A DNA stretch of 40,631 nt, taken from a virus. The notes under the pieces are model-generated. The model had not been told where the DNA came from. It did no database searches and was given only the letters and a program-made list of their open reading frames with translations. Made by a program: the position numbers and the translations under genes. Location of the stretch: positions 1-40,631 of IMG/VR virus record IMGVR_UViG_3300027793_000138; one strand, 5' to 3'. Below, in pieces: positions 34,855 to 40,631 of the stretch; position 1 is the first letter of the stretch, and each line of letters begins with the position of its first letter.

Positions 34855-36067
34855 CTTCAAAATCCTTATATCGGTAATATCCTTTATCAAAATCACACTG
34901 CACTAAAAAATCTCCCATAAAACCATTACGATTTTTTCTAAATGCACATTCAATAATGTCGCTATTGGTTGCACGACCCAATGCTAAAACCCAATCAGCA
35001 TCATAAGCAATTTGTCTTGACCATGCTGTTTGTGCAAGTGTTGGAACTGTAGATAAATCTTTTACATCGTCTGGTGTAGCAGATGAGATAGCAATAATAG
35101 GAACTTCTTCACTAATAGCCATTAGTTTAAGTTCACGAGAAAGATTCTTCATCTTTACCGTTTCATTATCAGCCTTTTGGTTTGGACTCATCAATTGCAA
35201 ATAATCAACTACAACAAAGTCTGGCTTATACTGATCAATCTTTCCACGAATAACTGATGGATTTACTTCACCGCCAGAATCATTAGAAATAATATGAAAC
35301 TGTGGACGACCATCAATTCTATCGGTATGCCACTTCTTCATCATATCAAGTTCAACTTCACCATTTGATAGTTTACGGTGTGACCAAAGACCTTCACCCA
35401 TAATTGTAAATACACGATTACGAACTTCTGTCTCACTCATCTCAAGAGAAATAATTAGAGGTGTCTTACCTTGTTTCCAAGCCTGTACAGCAAAGTATAA
35501 AGCCATCCATGACTTTCCAATACCTGGATATGCAAGGAAGACTCCAAGTTGTCCTGGCATAATTCCAGAAGGAAGATAATTGTCAAAACCTGGCAAGCCT
35601 GTTTTAATTCCTCTATTGCCTAATGCTTGCTGCTCTTTTACTTGCTCAAAGTATGCAATAGCAGAATCAATATCTGTTGCATCAATATCACGAATTGCAG
35701 AAGTATTCTTTTTTAGTTGTGATGTTTTTGTAATTAGTTCTTCTAGTGCTGTTGTACCTTGACCATTTTGAACTTCACCTGCTGCTGATCTAAGTATATC
35801 TTTTAGGCTGTCATTAAGATACTCTGTCTGTAGTTCTTCAAGATGATGCTTTGTTGCACCAATTCCTTGTACTGGCTGAAAGTCTCTAAACTTTTCTACA
35901 ACCAATGATGTTGGAGGAACTGTCCCATTGTTTTCTGCATAAAGTCTAATAAAATTCCACACATCATTATGTGTACGAAGTAATGTTTCTACATTTGCCT
36001 GAAGCAAAACATGAAGTTGTTTGTCTGCTAGGACTGCGGAGATTACTTTTGCTTCTGTATTATTCAC
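34844..36067 (-). CDS. Replicative DNA helicase, DnaB-like
   Basis: Hexameric 5'-3' helicase of 407 residues. A DnaB_N-like helical domain at about 1-110 (EAKVISAVLADKQLH, VPPTSLVVEKF), a linker, then a RecA-like ATPase: AYPGIGKSWMALYFA (Walker A), LIISLEMSETEVRNR, and PDFVVVDYLQLM (Walker B). The late segment LGRATNSDIIECAFRKNRNG contains the arginine finger region. The size is slightly below E. coli DnaB. It overlaps the 102-residue gene by 8 nt and the primase by 11 nt, forming the primosome cluster. Confidence 0.94.
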   Translation of the reverse strand: MNNTEAKVISAVLADKQLHVLLQANVETLLRTHNDVWNFIRLYAENNGTVPPTSLVVEKFRDFQPVQGIGATKHHLEELQTEYLNDSLKDILRSAAGEVQNGQGTTALEELITKTSQLKKNTSAIRDIDATDIDSAIAYFEQVKEQQALGNRGIKTGLPGFDNYLPSGIMPGQLGVFLAYPGIGKSWMALYFAVQAWKQGKTPLIISLEMSETEVRNRVFTIMGEGLWSHRKLSNGEVELDMMKKWHTDRIDGRPQFHIISNDSGGEVNPSVIRGKIDQYKPDFVVVDYLQLMSPNQKADNETVKMKNLSRELKLMAISEEVPIIAISSATPDDVKDLSTVPTLAQTAWSRQIAYDADWVLALGRATNSDIIECAFRKNRNGFMGDFLVQCDFDKGYYRYKDFEDGK

Positions 36068-36368
36068 TCAGCCACTCCTTTGCTTTCCTTCTTAGTTCTG
36101 CTCTTTGTTTAATATCTTCTTCTACTTCTAGTTTACCATTAAGAATTTTTTCTGCATTGTAAGCAAAATAATTCCACGAAGGTTCTTGGGCAATAGAAAA
36201 ATAATATTCTAAAAGATCATAGCATTGAGAAATTCCATAAGACTCAACCAATGCATCTGCAGCCCATTGTTCAACGTTTAGGTTAATGTTAGACTTACGC
36301 TCATACCGTTGCGTATAAAACTTATTGTAGCGACTGAGCAAAGCCATTCTGTCTTTGCGCTCAGCCAT
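36060..36368 (-). CDS. 102-residue protein preceding DnaB, possible helicase loader or accessory
   Basis: A highly charged helical protein: NKFYTQRYERKSN, WAADALVESYGISQCYDLLEY and ELRRKAKEWL. There is no ATPase motif, so it is not a DnaC-type loader. Position directly before DnaB with an 8-nt overlap gives a weak reason to think of a helicase accessory; G39P-like loaders are similarly small and helical. Unproven. Confidence 0.65.
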   Translation of the reverse strand: MAERKDRMALLSRYNKFYTQRYERKSNINLNVEQWAADALVESYGISQCYDLLEYYFSIAQEPSWNYFAYNAEKILNGKLEVEEDIKQRAELRRKAKEWLSE

Positions 36369-36574
36369 TACTCTTCTAGTTCTACCTTAGCCTCATTAAT
36401 TTTTTCGGTTAGTTTATCTTCAACAAACTTGTAGACTCTTTCAAAAGCCTCATTTGTTGTTTCACCATCACGCTTACTATCAACTACGCCAAGATCAAGT
36501 CTAAGCGATTGAAAGTTACCTAGATTAAGTGTATAGCCTAGTGTTACGTTTACTTTTGTTGAATCGTTTTCCAT
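36368..36574 (-). CDS. 68-residue conserved actinophage protein
   Basis: A small acidic protein with beta strands at the start (VNVTLGYTLNLGNFQSLRLDLG) and a helix at the end (NEAFERVYKFVEDKLTEKIN). This strand-then-helix layout occurs in actinophage replication modules. Function unknown. One-base overlap with the next gene. Confidence 0.72.
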   Translation of the reverse strand: MENDSTKVNVTLGYTLNLGNFQSLRLDLGVVDSKRDGETTNEAFERVYKFVEDKLTEKINEAKVELEE

Positions 36575-36593
36575 TACCCACCTATTTTCATTG

Positions 36594-37136
36594 TTAAATA
36601 CTTTCCGACCATACTGGAATAAATCTGCCGTCTTCTGTCTTTGTATATGTAAGTATACCGTCTCCCATGCGTCTTGTCAACTCTTGTGTTGTAGGAGTCA
36701 TATTATTTGTTATCAATCCATCTTTTCTTGGTTGTCCAATATGTATACTTGCAAGTATAGCACGGATCTCTTTTACTTGAGATTCAGAGTAATATGCTCT
36801 TACTTGCCAACCAGTTTTACCGCCAACTCTTGATCCAGTTGGAGGAGGTATTGTTCCTGATTTAATTAATCTTGGTAAATATTTTCTATGCCTATTGACA
36901 AGAATAGCAGTTTCTGATATAGTATACGCTCTTTCTCTATTTCTTCTAAAGTCAGTACGCAAACAAGTTTCAATTCTATCTTTTGTAATATTGTAAAAAG
37001 AAACCATTCCAGTTGATCTAGAACTATGATGAATTCTAACTAAGTCATTATTCAAAAACCAAATTTTTTGGTTTCCCTTGATTACAGTGGACTTATTGTA
37101 CTCTTCGCTCTGTATTTTTCGTTTAGCAGTAGCCAT
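36594..37136 (-). CDS. MerR/excisionase-like DNA-binding protein
   Basis: A 180-residue basic protein. The centre has a winged-helix of the MerR kind: AYTISETAILVNRHRKYLPR (helix-turn-helix), LIKSGTIPPPTGSR (wing) and a helix (ESQVKEIRAILASIHIG). The N-terminal part (KIWFLNNDLVRIHHSSRS) is of unknown fold. Excellent ribosome binding site (AAGGAGGGCAG). It overlaps the upstream zinc-ribbon gene by 55 nt, so both are read from the same DNA in different frames. Probably regulates the replication module, at whose start it lies. Confidence 0.8.
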   Translation of the reverse strand: MATAKRKIQSEEYNKSTVIKGNQKIWFLNNDLVRIHHSSRSTGMVSFYNITKDRIETCLRTDFRRNRERAYTISETAILVNRHRKYLPRLIKSGTIPPPTGSRVGGKTGWQVRAYYSESQVKEIRAILASIHIGQPRKDGLITNNMTPTTQELTRRMGDGILTYTKTEDGRFIPVWSESI

Positions 37137-37273
37137 CTGCCCTCCTTGCTGTCCTGTGGGGGATGATAAAACTTTCTTTCACCACAGCGAACACAATAAG
37201 TTTCAACATGCATTTGAGAAGTATACTGTCTATCAATAAAAGTTCTTCCATTGCATTTTTTGCAAAAAATCAT
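37082..37273 (-). CDS. 63-residue zinc-ribbon protein
   Basis: IFCKKCNGRTFIDRQY ... ETYCVRCGERKFY: two CxxC pairs 19 residues apart, a zinc ribbon, then a basic tail. First gene after the tail module, with AAGGG upstream of the ATG. Its last 55 nt also encode the start of the MerR-like protein. Function unknown; such zinc ribbons often bind DNA or RNA polymerase. Confidence 0.76.
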   Translation of the reverse strand: MIFCKKCNGRTFIDRQYTSQMHVETYCVRCGERKFYHPPQDSKEGRWLLLNEKYRAKSTISPL

Positions 37274-37291
37274 CTCTACCCTTTGTTTTTC

Positions 37292-37732
37292 TTAGTTTGG
37301 TATACCAATAATAATTAGGTGAACTGCCAAAGATAAATCTCCAGAAGCACCAAATCTAACAACACCCTCAACCTTGCTTGTTGTAATTGTTTTTAAAATT
37401 ACGGAAACATTTTGACCAGCAGGTGTATTTCCAATGTTGTATGGTGTTGCTGACACAATTGGAGAATATTTAAAATCATCAAAAGTATAAGAAAAAGAAA
37501 CTTCAGATGCCGCTGTTACTGTAGCATTATTTGCAACCTGAACATATCCACCAATCATTTTTGTTTCTGAAGTTTTAATGCTTTGTGCTCCAGAAACTCC
37601 ATTGTTTATTGTTGTATAGTTATAGGTTGCTGAAGAAACTTGCGTTGCAAGTTCATTTACTGTTTCAGCAAGTTGATAGATGTATGTTACATCTAGTGGT
37701 TGCCCTCTTTCGGGTAGCGGTACTTTAGCCAT
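37292..37732 (-). CDS. Virion structural protein, tail-fibre-like
   Basis: A 146-residue protein. The start (PLPERGQPLDVTYIYQLAETVNELATQVS) is a helix typical of phage fibre-associated proteins. The rest is beta-rich with many Ser, Thr and Val (AASEVSFSYTFDDFKYSPIV, VSVILKTITTSKVEGVVRFG), ending GIPN. ATG with GGAGAG and a TATAAT just upstream. Last gene of the tail module; probably a small fibre or base component. Confidence 0.74.
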   Translation of the reverse strand: MAKVPLPERGQPLDVTYIYQLAETVNELATQVSSATYNYTTINNGVSGAQSIKTSETKMIGGYVQVANNATVTAASEVSFSYTFDDFKYSPIVSATPYNIGNTPAGQNVSVILKTITTSKVEGVVRFGASGDLSLAVHLIIIGIPN

Positions 37733-37750
37733 TATCTCTCCATTATATCA

Positions 37751-38251
37751 CTAAATCGTGTGTGGTCCATCTTCATAAACCAGCAATGTATCAAAATCTC
37801 TTGTTATTTTATTTCCTTTTAAGTATACTTCTAGTGACACCTTATTAGGTTGGCTTGGTTGTTCAATTCCGTTAATTGAATAGGTTGATGGAATTGGAAA
37901 AGATATGCCTGTTCCATCTATTCTTTGCTTATATATCCAGTCCCCTCCATCACCTCTGTCCCATTTTACCCAAACATCATATTCATGGGCTTGTCTTATA
38001 TATTTAGAATTTTTATTAATTGTCACAACGTCCCATGAAAATACTGCAATTGATCCATTCTTATTAAAACTAATTAACCCTGGCTCATAAGTAAACCCAG
38101 AATCTACAACGAAAGATGGTGACCAATGAGATGCTCTGTTTTTATCTTCAGAAACAACCCTATATCTTACCTCATATCCATTAGTTTCTGGATTAATTGC
38201 TGGCAATTCATTGTTTAAAATAATTGCTTTTTTAATACCAGAGTCTGCCAT
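37751..38251 (-). CDS. Virion structural protein with Fn3-like beta domain
   Basis: A 166-residue protein whose strands resemble one fibronectin-III/Ig fold: EVRYRVVSEDKNRASHWSPSF, FSWDVVTINKNSKY, YDVWVKWDRGDGGDWIYKQR, then a strand with SLEVYLKGN. It overlaps the preceding fibre gene by one base and lies inside the tail-fibre module; no catalytic residues. Confidence 0.72.
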   Translation of the reverse strand: MADSGIKKAIILNNELPAINPETNGYEVRYRVVSEDKNRASHWSPSFVVDSGFTYEPGLISFNKNGSIAVFSWDVVTINKNSKYIRQAHEYDVWVKWDRGDGGDWIYKQRIDGTGISFPIPSTYSINGIEQPSQPNKVSLEVYLKGNKITRDFDTLLVYEDGPHTI

Positions 38252-39591
38252 TATGAAACACCTATTGAAAATCTAAACTCAACAAAACTTGTTGTGTTTG
38301 GTGACTTTATAATGGTTGTTGAGTCTGTATTTTTTATCACTGAATACCCTGTTAGTCCATATAAAGGATTAGTTGTAGCAACATTTTCTAATCTCATGGC
38401 ATCAAGTGCAATATAAAAATCATCTGAAATAGTATTGCTAACAAAAGTAGAAGCATAAACCTTAATTACAGAAACAGAGTTCCAAGTAAAGTTGGGGCTT
38501 GTGTATAATTCTTGTAATTGTTTTGTAACTAAACAATAACGATTATTATTTAAGTCATACTGCCCTTCTCCAGTTCCCTTTACTATGTCTGCTTCAAACC
38601 TAGCATACTCACCATCTACCTGGTCTGAAGATGCAAACTCAACAAGAACTCTTGCATTATCTGGAGATGCACTAGAAGTACCATCTTTATTGATAATAGA
38701 AAATACTAACTTTAATTCATCAATTGGAGAGTTTTTATCAAAATCAAGTAATGTGCCAGCGAGGTGAATATGGTTTGATCCATTTTCAATATAAAAATGT
38801 TTAACTGTGGTTGATCCACCAGAAACATAACTTCCTATTTGGTCGCTTAAAAGAGTAAAAGTTGTTGGTGACGGAACAGTTGAAACAGAACCAGATATAT
38901 TATAGTTTACTGGATTTACTCCAGTTACTGTTACAGTATCCCCAACTGAAAGATTGTGATCTTTTGATGTTGTATAAGTAATTAATGTTCCATTGCCAGA
39001 AACATTTGTTAGTGAAACGCTTTTTGTTAGGTTTGCATCTGAGCCATTAATGAGAATAATATTATTTAAAAATCTACATCTTTCATATCTTTCAGCACGA
39101 GTGGTTTTATAAAAAATACTATTGTCTGCATTGGTTTGAAAAACAATATTTTCTGTTGCAATAATGTTGTCATCATTTGGTGAGTCTAATGCTTCAGTTA
39201 TCGTATCTATAGCGGTTGTTGCTAAATTTGTATGATGTTGCCAATTCTCTGTCTGTGTAAAGGCAAGGACTGTCTTGCTATCATATGCGCCTGCTGCCGA
39301 ATTTGATCCCGCAGAAAAAATACCAATCTCCGAAATCTCATATCTTTCTTCGCTTGGAAGTTCTGCTGTTAAAACTAACTTTGAAACCCCATCCTCATTA
39401 ACAAACCCTCTAGAAGAAATTGGCACTCTTAACATCTCAAAATCCAGGCTTGTTTTGTTTGAGTAGTCTCCATATGGGTTACCAGTTAAAAGTGGCTTAG
39501 AACCGCATCCAAGGGCTATATAGGACGCAAAAGCGGGTGCCTGTCCAAGCAAATATTTTCCTATAATATTTTTACCAGTATTAGTTATCAT
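38251..39591 (-). CDS. Tail fibre/minor tail protein
   Basis: A 446-residue protein. The N-terminal region (YIALGCGSKPL, VPISSRGFVN, LTAELPSEERYEISEIGIFSAGS) is the attachment domain pattern shared by phage tail fibres and collar-type proteins: an inspection of time-like value, an ELPxxxRYEI strand, and an EIGIF strand. The middle (VTVTGVNPVNYNI) looks like a small beta domain; the C-terminal part (KVYASTFVSNTI, DFYIALDAMRLEN) is a carbohydrate-binding-like beta sandwich. It probably contacts the host surface. One-base overlaps with both neighbours. Confidence 0.78.
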   Translation of the reverse strand: MITNTGKNIIGKYLLGQAPAFASYIALGCGSKPLLTGNPYGDYSNKTSLDFEMLRVPISSRGFVNEDGVSKLVLTAELPSEERYEISEIGIFSAGSNSAAGAYDSKTVLAFTQTENWQHHTNLATTAIDTITEALDSPNDDNIIATENIVFQTNADNSIFYKTTRAERYERCRFLNNIILINGSDANLTKSVSLTNVSGNGTLITYTTSKDHNLSVGDTVTVTGVNPVNYNISGSVSTVPSPTTFTLLSDQIGSYVSGGSTTVKHFYIENGSNHIHLAGTLLDFDKNSPIDELKLVFSIINKDGTSSASPDNARVLVEFASSDQVDGEYARFEADIVKGTGEGQYDLNNNRYCLVTKQLQELYTSPNFTWNSVSVIKVYASTFVSNTISDDFYIALDAMRLENVATTNPLYGLTGYSVIKNTDSTTIIKSPNTTSFVEFRFSIGVS

Positions 39592-40373
39592 TATATCTCC
39601 GTCTCATATATTGTACCACTTAACGCTATTTCAATTTCAATTTGTTCATCACTGTTTAAATTAACACTTTCAATGACTAAATTTCCTTCAGGGCTAATAT
39701 ACACGGGATTGTTGTCGGAAGAAGTGCTTTCTGTTGGAGTTCTATTTTCAAGTTTAATTGCAAAGCCAGAAAAAAATTTATCGGATGTCTTTTGTAGCCC
39801 AACAATGTTATTTGGGTTATATTCTTGATTAATTGACACCAAGTTTTTAATTGGCTGGTATGATATTTTTTGTCCATTAATTGTATCTGTTCTTGCAATG
39901 CTAATTAATTCTTGTCCGCCAATATTTTCAAATATTAAATCTGCCATAATTTCTATTGGTATTGAGGAATCATCAAATAAAACAATATCTGGAGTTGCAG
40001 TTTTTATTGGGTTTGTTATTGTTTTTATAACAGAAGATGTAGCAGTTATCGTTGGGGTTGGAGGAGTTGCAGCAACTGGAGCAGGTGCTGGTTGATTTTG
40101 TGGAACAATATTTTGCACTGGTGCAGGAGACTCATAATAAGTGGGAGACTCAGAATAACTTTGTGGAATAACGGCTGAACTTGATCCCTGTGCTTGTTTA
40201 ATTATTTCTAGTGCTTGCTCTACCCCAGTATCTGCTTGAACTGCAGCAAGAGCATTTCTAACATCTTGTTCTTCTTTAGATATTAAACCAGCCCTTCTAA
40301 GCATTCTTGTATCAGATTCATCATATCCCCCGCCATCATGCATGGGTCCATAATATCTCACATTACACCTCAC
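39591..40373 (-). CDS. Virion structural protein with Pro-rich linker
   Basis: A 260-residue protein with an N-terminal helical part (DESDTRMLRRAGLISKEEQD, ALAAVQADTGVEQALEI), a long low-complexity linker rich in Pro, Ala, Gln and Thr (about residues 65-125), and a C-terminal beta domain (IVLFDDSSIPIEIMADLIF, then EQIEIEIALSGTIY). It overlaps the partial tail gene by 11 nt. Typical of a tail-tip or fibre connector; no enzymatic motif. Confidence 0.7.
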   Translation of the reverse strand: MRCNVRYYGPMHDGGGYDESDTRMLRRAGLISKEEQDVRNALAAVQADTGVEQALEIIKQAQGSSSAVIPQSYSESPTYYESPAPVQNIVPQNQPAPAPVAATPPTPTITATSSVIKTITNPIKTATPDIVLFDDSSIPIEIMADLIFENIGGQELISIARTDTINGQKISYQPIKNLVSINQEYNPNNIVGLQKTSDKFFSGFAIKLENRTPTESTSSDNNPVYISPEGNLVIESVNLNSDEQIEIEIALSGTIYETEI

Positions 40374-40631
40374 TCAAATACAAAGCCATAGAAGGACCTT
40401 CTGAACTTCTTGAATACTCAATATTATATATTATAAACCTTGAAGATGTTGAAGAAATCATATTTACATTATTATTATCTTTATAATCAACTGTAACAAT
40501 ATCTCCAAGTTGTAAAGTTGGATTTGCAAAAACATTTAATCCAATATTTTTTTTAGGAGTCATCAATTTTTCAGTGATCCAACCCATTAATGCGTTAGCA
40601 TCATCTTCTGTTTGTATATACGGGGTATCAA
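40363..40631 (-). CDS. Minor tail protein, C-terminal fragment (5' end beyond window)
   Basis: The reading frame is open through the right edge, so the gene begins outside; the ATG at 40587 is internal. The visible 88 residues end a phage tail-tip or base-plate type protein: ALMGWITEKLMTPKKNIGLN, LGDIVTVDYKDN, SRFIIYNIEYSRS and MALYLSEV, a pattern seen at the C termini of actinophage minor tail proteins. First visible gene of the - strand transcription order. Confidence 0.75.
   Translation of the reverse strand, partial: DTPYIQTEDDANALMGWITEKLMTPKKNIGLNVFANPTLQLGDIVTVDYKDNNNVNMISSTSSRFIIYNIEYSRSSEGPSMALYLSEV

Noticed and set aside
37733-37750. Promoter for the 37292-37732 gene (TATAAT just before GGAGAG)
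   Set aside because: The predicted start would fall after the ribosome binding site, and no -35 is seen; likely a chance AT-rich match.

Overview
The window is an AT-rich stretch of a tailed double-stranded DNA phage genome. The host is most likely an actinobacterium. The evidence for this is a WhiB-type iron-sulphur regulator, a DUF7455-like zinc ribbon, an FmdB-type zinc ribbon, a proteasome-like Ntn hydrolase, and many short zinc-ribbon and membrane proteins typical of actinophages. The low GC and the auxiliary genes (flavin halogenase, carbamoyltransferase, glycosyltransferases, 2OG-oxygenase-like protein) resemble those of aquatic phages; an aquatic habitat is an inference.

Layout. Positions 1-1700 (+ strand) hold the 3' part of a carbamoyltransferase and three small overlapping ORFs. 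These run into five + strand tRNA genes (Met/Ile2-CAU, Asn, Glu, Thr, Arg; 1691-2066). Everything from 2070 to the right edge is on the - strand, so it is transcribed from right to left. In transcription order it comprises: (a) 40631-37292, the end of a tail/fibre module; (b) 37273-24742, replication, recombination and nucleotide metabolism (MerR-like HTH protein, DnaB-like helicase, DnaG-type primase, ssDNA-binding protein, DnaE polymerase with PHP domain, MazG, RecA, PD-(D/E)XK/Cas4-like nuclease, RuvC-like resolvase, DUF3310); (c) 24514-22210, terminase small and large subunits; (d) 22191-17215, two large secreted proteins (an Ig-like one and a 900-residue PA14/coiled-coil one) separated by a strong terminator, then two small holin-like membrane proteins; (e) 17147-12210, a mosaic of individually promoted genes (proteasome-like hydrolase, secreted subtilase, small heat-shock protein, endolysin, degenerate 2OG-oxygenase-like protein, zinc ribbons); (f) 12205-9482, a thermonuclease, a broken thioredoxin gene and conserved small proteins; (g) 9478-5383, a WhiB-led, tightly overlapping set with a tryptophan-halogenase-like enzyme, small partners, a XapX protein and a holin-like protein, ended by a terminator; (h) 5326-2070, three glycosyltransferases of different families, a SAM methyltransferase and a DUF5872-like protein.

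How the parts work together. Modules b and c copy and package the genome. Module d and the endolysin in e appear to serve the cell surface and lysis. Modules g and h, with the carbamoyltransferase, form a chemical-modification cargo (halogenation, glycosylation, methylation, carbamoylation) whose target cannot be read from sequence. Most genes overlap by 1-11 nt (ATGA or TAATG junctions), implying translational coupling. Readable promoters cluster in 11.2-17.2 kb, where genes of unrelated function each seem to have their own control.

Most worth checking: a promoter whose -10 box lies in the loop of a 16-bp dyad that would hide the next ribosome binding site in read-through RNA (17149-17204); the halogenase/WhiB operon; a 2OG-oxygenase-like protein that lacks both iron-binding histidines; an in-frame stop in a thioredoxin gene; two promoters placed exactly for leaderless mRNAs; and a PA14 domain interrupted by an inserted domain.
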